From positions 248,001-312,000 of the forward strand of contig MU119244.1 in NCBI GenBank assembly GCA_014904845.1: a stretch of DNA of 64,000 bases. Reading direction: 5' to 3'. Each line of letters begins with the position of its first letter. Position 1 is the stretch's first letter. Below the pieces are notes generated by a model. It was not told where the DNA came from, made no database searches, and saw only the letters and a program-made list of their open reading frames with translations. This document shows positions 24,632-37,426 of this stretch, in pieces. Source of the stretch: Acephala macrosclerotiorum (lineage: Eukaryota; Ascomycota; Leotiomycetes; Helotiales; Mollisiaceae). Both the position numbers and the translations under genes were made by a program.

Positions 24632-25394
24632 ATGGCGACTGTGTGGTCCACTTCGGGCGGATACATGCACCTCTCTGGCAAGCTCCCCATAAGTCCGAGC
24701 TGTCTGGGGGTAAGCGCCTCTGAGCAAGATGCTAATTACAATTCTTTCGACGAACACAAGTATACAACGCCGCACGAGTCGGGACAGCAGCTTGATGGTC
24801 ATAGTAACATCAAGACAGAAACAAATCCTCGAGCAGTACCCGACCCGCCGACTCCGCCAAAGCCTTCTGAAGAAAATAAAGCTTCCGCTCCACAAATGGC
24901 AAGCACTCAGCCTCTGATCAAAAAGAAACCTAGTACAGAATTCGAGAAAATCGGCAAGGTAAAGGGGTTACTGTAAGTTTCCCCGGCTTCCAGTGGTCCC
25001 TTGCATTGCTAATCAAGTGCACGCAAGCGAATACTTCTTCTCACTCCAAAATCTCAGGAGAGATTGGCCGCTCCGGAAACACATGAACTTTGGGGGTTTC
25101 GTGCGCTTAAGCTTTGTTGCCAGCCTTACTTCCCTTCGTCTTGCCAATCTGACGTCTATTCGTCGCACCAGCCTCGAAGTCCTTCATACTTGCTGTCTAG
25201 AATCAGATATTCTCGAACTAGTTGAACTCTCGCAATTTGAGAACGAACGCTATGCTGTCAGGCTGAAAGAAGACTGGAAGAGATGGGTGCCTCCTGAAGC
25301 CGAACGTGATGAATCTGTGCGATGGAATGACGCAGCACGCAGGTATTATCGACCGGGGACAGAAGCAGGGAAAAGCAACAAATCGCTTGCTTAG
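24632..25394 (+). CDS. candidate spliced hypothetical gene
   Basis: The ATG at 24632 opens a frame rich in Ser, Pro and Lys (for example DPPTPPKPSEENKASA) that meets a good GTAAGT donor at 24973. A CTAAT branch-like site follows near 25009. A second open frame ends at 25394 and has protein-like composition (LKEDWKRWVPPEAERDESVR). Joining the two is plausible, but the acceptor is not clear. No family is recognised. It could be a downstream part of the repeat ORF's gene, or both could be remnants. Confidence 0.22.
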
Positions 25395-25693
25395 CAAAAG
25401 GGGAAAGATTTGCGGATGGGCGATGCTCCGGCCCTCGGGGGTGGGCTCAAGATGATGCCAAAGATGAGTGAGAAGAAGTGTAAGACTCTTGAGAGGATAT
25501 GGAGAGTCTGAGGATTATGACTTGCCAAGATTTCAAGTTCCTGATAAGATCGAATTGAAAAGAATGAAAATTAAATTCATACATGCTGAAGTTTAAGTAT
25601 AAACGTATGTGCCAGTACGAAACTGAAGAAGTAATCGGTAGCTGAACACCCACCATTCGCCGGAAGAATACCAGAACAATCAAATCTCATCCA
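25395..25693. other. intergenic, nothing seen
   Basis: 0.3 kb of AT-rich sequence without features. Confidence 0.4.
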
Positions 25694-26503
25694 TTAAGAT
25701 ACCGGCACAGCATTGAAAGACAGAGTCTGGCATCTGCTGTCTATACTAGTCCCTAAAGCCACACCCCCACAAGGCTCAACACCAGTCTGACACCCCCAGG
25801 ACAAAGCTGGAAGATGGACGCCGCAGCCGTATATCCCGTACAGCTCAAAGCCCCACTAGCAAACGCAGGAATGGTACAAGTCAAAGGTGTAGTACCAGTG
25901 AACTGACCAGGAGTATCGAAGAAGATTGTGGCCGGGGAAAATCGATCGGTATTGGCTCTGTAGCCGTTGAAGAGATTTCCGTTGGAGTCGAGAGAGAAGA
26001 CCGCCGCGTTGCTGATGTTGGAAGTGAATCAGATGATGGTTTCGTCGGAGGAGCCGGGGAGGACGGCGTATTGGGAGTCGACAGAGCTGCCTTAAGCTTG
26101 GAGGTAGAAGAGTTGCTGGCTGGGGACTGTAACTGTGGTTGTTGCTTGCTGGATAGTTGTTGATGTGACGGTTACTTCCTGGATTGCTGTTGAGGTGACT
26201 GTGATGGTGCTTGTTGAGGTAGTAATGTAGGTAGGGGCTGCGATAGTGGTTATTAAACAGGTTATACCGATACAGGAGCAGGCTGAGGAGTAGAGGACAG
26301 TGCCGGAGCAAGCAGAGGCATAGGTCGGAACCTTGGAGGGCATGACGGTCTGTTGGCGAGCAGTCTTTTGAAATTGATGTTGGCCCAGGGGTCTGACTAC
26401 TAGCAATAACAGCTCTAAGACAGTTATCACGGGCGCAGGTGGGATTGATGACTTGCGCAGCTGCCAGTGTTGCTGCCACTGGGAGAAGGAGGAGGGAACG
26501 CAT
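25694..26503 (-). pseudogene. decayed secreted-protein gene (Ser/Thr-rich, Cys motif)
   Basis: The start (ATG at 26503) gives a clear signal peptide, MRSLLLLPVAATLAAAQV, followed by CARDNCLRAV, a motif common at the N-terminus of fungal secreted proteins. The frame then shifts, and the next frame carries ACSGTVLYSSACSCIG and a Thr-rich stretch (TVTSTAIQEVTVTSTTIQQA). A TAA stop follows near 26093, then YAVLPGSSDETII, a TGA, and FTSNISNAAVFSLDSNGNLF. Another shift in a run of five G/C near 25798 restores EPCGGVALGTSIDSRC and the end LSFNAVPVS*. At least two frameshifts and two stops make it a pseudogene. The role of the intact family is unknown to me; a wall or surface protein is likely. Confidence 0.6.
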
Positions 26504-29028
26504 GTTGCTCGAATTGGAGATTTAAGGATACACCTCACACTAGCCGAAGAATGAGAATAGAGAACACAGGACAGTGTGGGCAATAGTGTGTATTATATAC
26601 CGAGTCAACATGTCCCTGTCTCGCCAGTTCATTGCGGAGTGGTACGGGGATTTCTCACTCGAGGAACTCCTCAACCATAACGAGAGAACACTACAGTTCA
26701 AAAAGAGATAAATCATTGTCAGAGTTTCTTTGCGCGTCCTAGTGAAGTAGCGTAGACTTGAATCTCTCCGTGAAAATAAATGAAGTAACATCGACTTGTG
26801 TGAACTACAAAATGTACCTCTTTCTTGGGTCCAATGGGGCTGACTTATATCTACCAAGTAACCCGGAGAAATGATAGTTTTGGTATTAGACGCTGCACTA
26901 GAACTCTCTTTCTGGGGGTGAGTTTTAGCCTGTTGAAGTCTTCGACACTTGTGGTTCTAAATCTAGAATTTGAAGACCAAAAAGTGCTATTTAACGTCCT
27001 GCTAGCGTTGTCAACTTCCCAGCTGAGCAGAGCCTAATCTCCATACGGTGTTGCAGGGTGTGATTCTAGAAATCGTAGTCCGGGGAAAGCTCCGTTCTGG
27101 CTGGGCCTGGCGAACCTAGCTATTTCATTTAATTAGAGCTGAAAGATGGTGACTGCGCGACGAAAAGGGGTCTCCGAAGTTTGAGAACCCCCGAAACTGC
27201 ACGTGCGCTCAGTCTGGGTAGCCAACTGCTCATCTATCATTTTGAAGCGAATCAAATCAATGTGCGAAGATTACCGTTGAAGGAAGCTCTTCTGCTGGAG
27301 GTTGAGCGACTCGAGCGTGCTTCCTCGGCCAGGCTCTCGATAGGAAAGTGTGCCTTTGTAGTTCGACTTGATTATTAGCCTTCAGGCTCGTTGACCTGCA
27401 CATTCTGTTGTTGTAGCATAAATTCTTGAAGTTCGTGATTCCTGAAGATCGCAGCATTCTCCGATTGTCTCTGAAGGGCATCTATTTCTGAGTGCTTAAG
27501 AAGAGGCCCTTAGGCCTACGACTTGAAAGTTAAAGCAGGACTATTCAGGTGGTAGATATCGGTAGCTTTACGGATATGCTGGAATATAGCCACGACACAT
27601 ATTTGTATGAGTGAGATTCTATATCGAGTCAGTGAAAATCATATTTAGTTGAGAGGGAGTGAAGAAGATTAAGGCAAGGAAGAAGCAAATGCAAAGTGAA
27701 AGTCTGAAGCCTGAAAAATGTTCATGGCTGTCTCGAACAACAATCAAGTGCAAAAATCGTGTGCTCCGGGAAAGAATGATTCTAGAATGATTAGAGGTTC
27801 ATAAAAATTCTTGAAGTGCTCGAAACAGGAAGACATTCACGTGATCTTGAATATCTCGATCGATCTCAATCATCCTCGTCCTCCCGTTTCCCCATGATAA
27901 CCTTGAAAGCTAATTAAATAGCATAGACAACGATCAAGGCACATCCCCAGTTTCATGCCAACTCGGAATTTATGCATTGCTGCTAAAAGGCGCAAAATCA
28001 AGTGATCTCTCATTTTACCCCACCACGAAACTGCCCCTCATAAATTGCACGACTTCGAGTTCTGAGGCACCGTAGAGACGCTTTCTGTTCAAGAAAACCG
28101 AGTTGACGATTCGTCGGTGGCTGGGCTGAAGAACGATGAAGCGCCTCGGGAGCGCTGCCCTTGCATACGCAAGCACTTGTCCTAAATAGGTGACCGTCCT
28201 CGAACTGCGAACTCGCAAATATTCGCAAGAAGAGTGACCGCTAGTAGCACATGCACGATGACTTCGTCTGACCAACAGTTCCCGCCTGCTTGGCTCAAGT
28301 CCGGATATGCTTAAACATGGTTGATGGGAGTGGGCGTTTCTGTTGACGCGCGTCTGGAGGCAAGAGAGGGCACACAACATGGACAGATGTGCCGTTGCCT
28401 TCAAGGCGACAACATAAATTGTGAATTCATTGCGTGAGTTCCTAAAAGAAGTTGCGGTGTGATTGTGATTGTGATTGTGATTTGGGCTTGTCTGGAATGG
28501 GATCTTGTTGAGGACTTAGGATGGCTCGTGCCAAAGCCCCTCCATAGCCACGCCAATTTGCGTAAGAAAGAATAAAGACATGAAGAGCTGCTCCGGAATA
28601 ACGAATTGCATTCCCGCCACGCTCTTCAACGAACAGCTGTCCAGAACTTCAACTGTCCCCGCCATCGATATTCGTCGCCGCTATTGCGCTATTCTTTGCA
28701 CTCCTCAGGTCTTACCCACCAGCGCCTTCTAAATCTATCCTTAAAGCGGCGTTGCCCTTTCTACCAATCTTCGTCGCTTCGCCTCCCGAACAAGCAGTCG
28801 CGGCCCACACAACTTTCTTGTGACATCGTTCCAGTCCTTCTCCCTCAACTTCACCTCTTCACGAACTCTTCCACATTTCCATCCGTCGAGTCTTTTATCG
28901 ACCACGAATCTCCTTTCGTGATCTCCAGCATTGCCGTACCAGTTCTCTCGATCCTATCGTCGCGAGACCCCCACACCGCCATCTCCCACAAAACACCTCT
29001 TATTGACGCCCAGTCGTAATCAGCAACC
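26504..29028. other. gene-poor region with actin promoter and leader at right
   Basis: 2.5 kb without a supported gene. A GTGATT microsatellite (about four units) lies near 28456-28481. The last 400 bases before the actin ATG are C/T rich, as is common in promoters and leaders of highly expressed fungal genes. Confidence 0.5.
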
Positions 29029-30624
<1,596 letters not shown>

Positions 30625-30625
30625 G

Positions 30626-30682
30626 GTATGCGACGAAAATCTGTAGTCTATTTCGCAGATTCGGGCTAACGATTATCCTTAG
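30626..30682 (+). other. probable 3' UTR intron of actin
   Basis: One base after the actin TAA the sequence reads GGTATG, giving a GTATG donor at 30626. A GCTAACG branch site follows near 30665 and a CCTTAG acceptor at 30682. The spacing is that of the coding introns in this window. Because it lies right behind the stop it would not be expected to trigger decay of the spliced transcript. Confidence 0.5.
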
Positions 30683-31863
30683 CATCCTGCAGACCATCAG
30701 TGTGTACGTCACGAACTTCACGAATATGACCAAGACGAAGAGTCGAGCAAAGCATTTGTCCCCAATGCGTTGCTTTCCCACGACGTGTTTACATTCCGAA
30801 AAGTTCTGGTAGCGGTTGAGCGGCTGGGCGGTGTCTTTCAGAGAACGAAGATCTGGCATGTTCTTAGCTGGCTGTTTTTCTTGGAGGAGTGGTCAACTCA
30901 TTGTTGTTTATCGATCACTTAATCGGTCGTAAATCATACAAGCCTTTCTTCTACTTTATGGTTCCCGTTCCATTATTCGCGTGGTTTTCTAAGGTGTCTT
31001 CCTTTTCGTTGTGGACCTGGACAAAGAATTAGGCCGGTATCGAGCATAATAGTCTAGGAATTTGATGAATTGGTTGTCACTGAATTGTCATCGTGGGTTG
31101 ATTATTGGTGAAATATGCATCTCACATCCTCCCTCCTCGTATCAAGGGTTTCGGGACCAGCCTCGGCACGATACCCGTTTCCTATCAGATTAGATGATCC
31201 GAGTGACATGGGACATGCAGTCTTCAGCTCTTGAAGATATATTATTTAATATGCGATAGCTTCTTTCGGTCAAGTCAGCGGGGACGCAGCACTTCGCTGA
31301 GCGCATTGCCCATGCTTCCCCACTCGTTAATCTGATCTCGCTCGCCTAGTGGTCACACCCCTGACCCGGAAAGGGTTTCCAGAAGCACGATCCTTGAGGC
31401 TCTCATCTCCGAACCTGGTCCACAGACAAACTTTCATGGTTTGGACAGGTCAAATCGCGATTTTTTGGTAACCCACGTGTTTGTCTGTTTTCCGTGTTGT
31501 AGATTGCTGTTTACGCGTTATTTTGAGAGGCGCGAGGAGAGGTGAGAAACGTGGTTGAGAGGGAGGGGTCAGAGGGGGAAGATGTGCTGCGGTGATCGAA
31601 TCGGTGTGGTTGCCGATGTGGATTTTCTACTTTATCGATTGCATTTGATGGGACCTGGGATTGTGATTTGGGGAAGAGGAGGGGACCAAAAACGATCAAT
31701 ACGATGATCGGCCTCATGGGTATAAGTATATCTCTACCTCCCCCCTTGGCACCTCTTTTTTTGGTTTTCTTCTGTACCTGTAGGTCGAAGCCCCAAGTTC
31801 ATTCTTTCAGCCTTGTATTCATTCGGTTGATTGTTTGATTTCTTCGAGAGGGAAGGAATAAGA
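30683..31863. other. intergenic, actin 3' flank and acid phosphatase promoter
   Basis: 1.2 kb with no supported gene. CACGTG-like or Pho4-type sites were not found with confidence; a CACGTG-related CCACGTGT occurs at 31474. The last 150 bases are T/C rich before the ATG. Confidence 0.4.
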
Positions 31864-34392
31864 ATGGCAGTCCTCAGTACGATCAAGTTGGTGGGTGTGG
31901 TGGCGCTAGTGGGAAGTCTGAGTGTTGGTGGTGTGGGAGCGACGACGTTTTTGGCGCCGGAGCAGGATATTGTGTTGCCGGTGAGTGAGACGGCGAGTGA
32001 GCCGTTGGAGTGGTTGGGTGCTAATAGTCCTTATTTTGCTGGTGAGTTCATTCATTCCCTTGAAAGAGCTCGAGCTTCGCCTGTGGAGATGGACGACGGG
32101 AGAAAGCAAATGCATGGCTAACAAAACCAGGACCCAACATCAACGGCATCAGCAACTCAGTCCCAGAAGGCTGCACCGTCGAGCAAGTCGCCTACAATGT
32201 CAGACATGGAAGCAGATACCCAGACAGTGGTGCATACGCACAGTGGACGACTCTCTATGCTAAGATCCAAGCTGCGAACTTTACGGCAACGGGAAGCATG
32301 GCTTTCTTAAAGGATTGGGAGCCGGTGCTTACGAACCCTACACTGCAGATGTCTCAGGAGAGTCCTACTGGCTTCAAGGAGGCGTATGATTTGGGGTATA
32401 CTTTGAGGACGAGGTGAGTTATTCTGCTGGCAATTAAGAATGGTTGAAGAGTGGCTGCTGATGAGTATCAAGATATCCCAAGCTTTACTCCTACGGAACT
32501 CCCTTCATCAGTTGGGCAAACTTGTACCCTCGTGTCGTTCAGGCCGCGCAGAACTTCGTGCGAGGTTTCTTAGGCTCGACTGCTTCGAGTCTTGGACAGG
32601 TCATTACGATCAACTCGACCGGCTCCGAGCAAGCTCTTTTCGACTCGCTGTCTCCCAGTGATCTTTGCCCAAAATTCGTAGATGGCAATGGTGGAACTGA
32701 ACGTAGGTCTTCTGCTTACCGTAGTAACCCCAAGACTGATCAAGGATTCCAGAAACCACATGGAACAGCATCTACCTCCCACCCATCTTGACTCGTTTGG
32801 AGGCTTTGATTGATGGTAACTTGACCTTCACTACCACTGACGTCTCGATCATGCCATACCTCTGCGGGTTCGAGTCTCAAATCACTGGCACTCTTTCTCC
32901 TTGGTGCTCCGTCTTCACTGACGAAGAGCTTAAGCAATACGAGTATGCCCAAGATCTCCGATACTACTACGGAATGGGTCCAGGAGAGGATCTCCCATCC
33001 AAGATGATGCTGCCATACTTGAATAGTCTTGTAGGCCTTCTGAGCCAAGGTCCGGGTGTCAACGGTACCTATGCCAATGGCACCAGCTATATCCTGCCAA
33101 ACATCATCACTGCTTTCATGAACGATGGCCAAATCACTGAGTTGGGCGCTGCTACTGGTGTTTGGGACACCACCATCTCTCTTGGAAACGGAACATCGAT
33201 CCCTGATGGGTATACGTACATTTCCAGCCATTTCGTTACCATGCGCGGAACTGTGGCCTTCGAGCGTCTCAACTGTGTTGCTTCATCAGCATCCAAGGCC
33301 AAGAGAGATGAGGAGGACAAGGTCGTCACTGTCGCGGAAAAGAAGACCATCACTTTGTGCACTGAGACCGAGTCTTTAACGTCTCTGGCAGAGACCACCA
33401 AGAAGCCAGAGATGACCACTTCTACCATCTTGAAGACTTCCGTCTACACGATCACTTCTTGCCCACCTACTGTTAAGAATTGCCCAATTGGAGAGAAAAC
33501 TTCAACTGTCTATACCTCCACCACAGTCTGCCCAGTAGAGGAAGCTTCCTCAACCTCAACAGCAGCTGGAGAATGGACTACTTCTACAATTGTCGAAACT
33601 TCTTCGTACGTTGTTACTTCTTGCAAACACAATGATAAGCACTGCAGAGTTGGCGAGACCACCTCAACTGTCTATACCACAACCACCGTTTGCCCTGTTG
33701 ATGCTACTACCACATCCGCTGCTGGCTCATGGACCACTTCTACCCATCTATCAACTTCGACTGGTAAGTATGGAACTTCAGTCATTACCTTAAAAACGAG
33801 CTACACCGTTTCTGCAAGCGCTACTGCTACTGCTACTGGATCTTCGTCTAGTTTCTTGACCAAGACCAGCTCTGGCTCAGGATCTGGATCTTCTTCAACT
33901 TCTGGTAGTGGATCCGCATCTGGCTCAGGCTCGACTTCTGGATCAAGCTCAGGAAGCGCCTCGGTCACTGCCTCAGCATCATACACCTCATCTGGGTCAG
34001 GCTCGGGCTACTCAAACAGCACCACCTCATCCTCCACTCTCACAAGTAGCTCCTCCTATCTAAACGCCACAACCACCTCCGACTACTCAAACAGCACAGC
34101 TTCCTCCACCTCCTCAACCGCGACCTCGACCTCGACCCCCACATCAGGAAATAGCACCTACATCCGCATCCTCCTAAACGACGCCGTCTACCCCGTTCCC
34201 TCATGTCAAGACGGACCCGGGTCTTCGTGCTTGATGAGCGAGTATGTGGCTCTTATTAAGGCGAAGGTTGAGGCTGCGGGCGATTTAGTGACGAGGTGTA
34301 ATGTTACGAATGCAGGTGCGCCGACGACGGTTAAGGGGGCGAGTTTCTTTACGGATTTGAGTGATAGTTGGTTGGCTTCTGTGGTACCCTAA
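31864..34392 (+). CDS. secreted histidine acid phosphatase with long Ser/Thr-rich insertion
   Basis: A secreted phosphomonoesterase of the histidine acid phosphatase family. Four exons (31864-32041, 32131-32413, 32473-32702, 32753-34392) give 776 aa. A signal peptide (about residues 1-26) is followed by the catalytic motif VRHGSRYP (His about 85). The second motif, usually HD, reads MNDGQITEL (about 353). After FERLNC (about 405) comes a basic KAKR site, then two Cys/Thr repeats with cores TS.Y..TSC and TSTVYT(S/T)TTVCPV, then a Ser/Gly-rich and Thr-rich stretch. At about residue 700 the family's last segment resumes (YIRILLNDAVYPVPSC). The insertion is near 295 residues. Many N-glycosylation sequons are present. 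There is no GPI signal at the C-terminus. Confidence 0.88.
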
Positions 34393-34804
34393 CCGATTTT
34401 TGGCGAGATAATATTGTTGTAATGTAATTTGATAATGTATATATACGGATAGAGAGAATGATGAATTGATGATACTCGAATTATCTTTGATTCTGGTGCT
34501 ATTGATTTAGGTTTGGTACGGAGTATGTACAATCGAACTCCTTCCTTTCCTCTCCCGCCATCCCTAAGGCTTGCTGGTGAAATGCCCGGCCCTCTTTCTC
34601 ATACTCCAAAATCAGCATAGGCAAGGTGTATGGATTGTCTGATAATTGCTGCATGTCACTCCGCTCGGTGTATCGCTTTCTGTTTGTAGATAGATGGCGT
34701 AATACCCATTCGTTCCCGACTCGCAGGCAAGGAAGTTCAATTCTGCATCACGTTAGCTATGTTCTGCTGTATCTCCTTCCCTCTCCTCCTCCTAACGAAC
34801 TAGT
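34393..34804. other. intergenic, nothing seen
   Basis: 0.41 kb, 3' flank of the phosphatase gene. A TATATATA-like AT-rich stretch near 34436 may be part of a poly(A) region. Confidence 0.4.
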
Positions 34805-34807
34805 TAA

Positions 34808-35077
34808 CGAACATGGGGACAAAAGTCCGTGCGTTCAGGGCATTTTCCTCACTAAAAAAAAGGTCGAAAATCAAAATCTCTTTCGTCATTTCAAAAGTCC
34901 CGATAAACTACTTACAATAATTGTTTATAATTAAAGAATTGCATAAATAATTGATAGAAGTGTTTTAATGAATTGAGAAATTCTCGATTTAATAAAAATT
35001 AAAAAGTTCCAAATTTCTTATAGGGTATAATTGTTCGCGAAATGCCCTGAACGCACGGACTTATGTCCACATGTTCG
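34808..35077. mobile_element. MITE, 270 bp, with 38-bp terminal inverted repeats
   Basis: The left end starts CGAACATGGGGACA and the right end is its inverted copy (TGTCCACATGTTCG). The two repeats match at 36 of 38 positions, including AAGTCCGTGCGTTCAGGG. Both ends are flanked by TAA (34805-34807 and 35078-35080), a target-site duplication of the PIF/Harbinger type; a TA duplication as in Tc1/mariner cannot be excluded. The inside is AT-rich and codes for nothing. Confidence 0.85.
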
Positions 35078-35121
35078 TAACAACAAAATGACATTAAAAA
35101 TTTTTTTTTTTTCAGACTCAC

Positions 35122-35497
35122 GTCGTCCATCAGTACTCCCCGTACTAGTAATCACCGTATCACCCTCCAACGCCCACGCCGTCGTATTACTCGTCGTCCT
35201 AAAGCTTAATGGCAAATAACTCTTCCCATCGACTTTATTTCCGATATTCAAATACATGTTAGAATTCAAGCTCTGAATCGTGGATCCGAGATTAAAGTAT
35301 TCAGATGAGGATTCGGGACCCATTACTGGGGTTGATTTTGAGGTAGGGAGGGATTGGAGGTACAGGTGGAAGATTGGGGCTTGCACGCTGCGGAGTTGGT
35401 AGGGCTTTAAAGCGGTGGTTTCCGTGAACGGTGATGGTGTTGGAGAGGAGATGGCGGTTAGGGCGAGGAGGAGGAGGAGGAGGAGGAGGGAGTGTAT
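35122..35497 (-). pseudogene. first exon of a damaged secreted-protein gene
   Basis: The minus strand reads a strong signal peptide (HSLLLLLLLLALTAISS) followed by QAPIFHLYLQSLP, MGPESSSEYFNLGSTIQSLN and AWALEGDTVITS, ending at a GTGAGT donor (35121). The codon where the start is expected is ATA (35497-35495) in the context CACCATACA. The open frame upstream has no ATG. No second exon could be placed: a MITE begins 44 bases past the donor. I see it as a gene inactivated by start loss, possibly also by the insertion. The family resembles small fungal secreted proteins of unknown role. Confidence 0.45.
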
Positions 35498-36324
35498 GGT
35501 GAGGGCAAATTGTTGAAAGGAAATATGTACAGAGAAAGTAAAAGGGACAACCAGAGATCAGAGCATTTTGTGAGGAACCACCATGAACCTTTAAACATCC
35601 AGGAACCTCGGGAACAATGAGAGGATTGGCTGTCATATGAAGTTCGAAATTGATTCGTTTGTTAGCGGTAGGGAATAGTGTGGGGTTTCACATAGAGGCT
35701 GAATGACGCCGGCGCTTCTTGCCTAGAGCGGAACGGATGGTGAGGTTCAGTAGTATATTTCATTTATAGGTGTTCTAAGCGACTGGGAAGATTGGTCGGT
35801 GAAGCCCTAGTCTCGGAAGTTGAGGATCGAAGTAACGGGGGCGGACCGACGGCCAGATGCATCCAGAGATATGCCAAGGATAGCAGCGCAAAAGGCGAGA
35901 AACGATGTTGAAGTATGTTGACCAGAAAGATATGGACCACCATGCCCACGCCAAAGGCAGAGCACCGCGGTGAGTAATCGGACAAGTTCATCTTCCCGCT
36001 CCAAAAATAGGCCTATACCATAGGTTGAACCGATCCACAAGGGAAAGGGGGTAAGGGCCAGAGTGTTTGGCGGGAGGTATTGGTGGTAGGAGAAATAGAC
36101 GAGTAAAGAAAGAATTGGTATGCAAGAAAAACTAGAGTAGTAAAGAAGAACCTATACCATGTAAAGAGAGCCTGCGTTGATACATATTAAAACATATTCG
36201 AAAATGCTTGCAGACTCGCACTGCTTCCTCATTAAAGATGACAATTGCACCGTCAACGTACAATGGCCATCGAAGACATCATAACAAAGATCATAAACCT
36301 CGTAAAACAATCATCCAGTCTTAC
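35498..36324. other. intergenic, nothing seen
   Basis: 0.83 kb without a supported gene; short frames only. Confidence 0.4.
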
Positions 36325-37191
36325 TCAAGGCCCTGAGTAAATGAAAAGCGCCCCCTCCTTGATATTTGGGAAATTGAAGTCGGGCGCGCCTTCTCTCTCT
36401 ATACGCTCTCTCTCGAGATGCATCGCATTCACGACCTCTTCTGATAGAGTCTTTGGCTTTGGCTTTGGCTTTGGCTGGTCTTGCACTGGCTCCTCCGGGG
36501 CGGTGTCCTCCTTGTCATTGAGCCACGTCAAGACGATGACTTGGTGACCAGTCGCCGTTGAGAATCCTCTAATATCCGAAAACATTTGAGGTAGCTTGGG
36601 ACCATTGAGGCCGAGCGTGATCTCCCTTGGGCTCCCGAGGCTCTTTAAGCACTCGATCAAGGCACCAAATCGTTGGTCGAACTGTCTATTTTGCGCAGCA
36701 GTGACGACAACATTGTGGAAACGCTCGAGTGGTTGGCCTTCGATTGGGGTGAAGGTGCCTCGAAATGTTGGACGTCGTATTACGACGTGGTGCCAAGATA
36801 TGAAGAGAACGTCAAGTGTTGAGTGAATGTATGTGTTGGCGAAGAGGACATATTGTTCTAGGCAGAGCTCTCTGGACTCGACATTGACAGAGAACAGCAC
36901 AGGTCTCTTTCGAGCATCTAGTTTCTTCTGCGATTTGGTCGAATAGGTGTACCATACACCATCTGCAATTATCAGTCAAGGTCAGGTATATAGAATAGGA
37001 TCGCAACCTCTGAAGCATATGGAAGCCTCGATAATCTTTTCAGGGAGGGCATGCTGCCATATTTTTCTCCGAAGCTCGGGAGGGAGAAGAGGAAAGAGAT
37101 GGAATGAAGAATACTCTGACTCGGAGCCAGAGAGACTCGGTCGGATAAAGTTCTTCTTCATCGAATTGACATAATTGTAAATCCCCAACAT
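36325..37191 (-). CDS. 2EXR-domain protein
   Basis: Two exons (37191-37008, 36962-36325) give 273 aa. The block FHLFPLLPPELRRKIWQHAL near residue 30 is the signature of the fungal 2EXR family, and SVNVESRELCLEQYV supplies the second conserved element (NRESR-like). The function of this large family is unknown. Near the C-terminus a Lys-Pro repeat (KPKPKPKPK) is encoded by a short TTTGGC tandem on the plus strand. Start: the ATG at 37191; a second ATG at 37158 is possible. It is divergent from SEC8, with 235 bases between the starts. Confidence 0.8.
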
Positions 37192-37426
37192 GGTGAAAAT
37201 TGGTTTGTTGTGGTTTTGAGGGAAAGAAAGTTGCCTAGAGGAAGCCTTTTTATTTTGTCCTGGAGCTTTCGGCTGGATCCGGCGCTAATGCAGGCGTCCA
37301 AGCTCAAGCATCGTGAACCACGTCTCAGTCTGTGTCACAATCGCCGGAAACAGTACATAGTACATCAACTTTCAGGAACCTCTTGTGGATGACACCGAAC
37401 CTTCGAAGAATGCGACTCGACCAGAC

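Noticed and set aside
31333..31400. tRNA-like stretch (GCCTAGTGGTCA resembles a D-arm)
   Set aside because: No T-loop sequence or pairing acceptor stem follows at the right distance.
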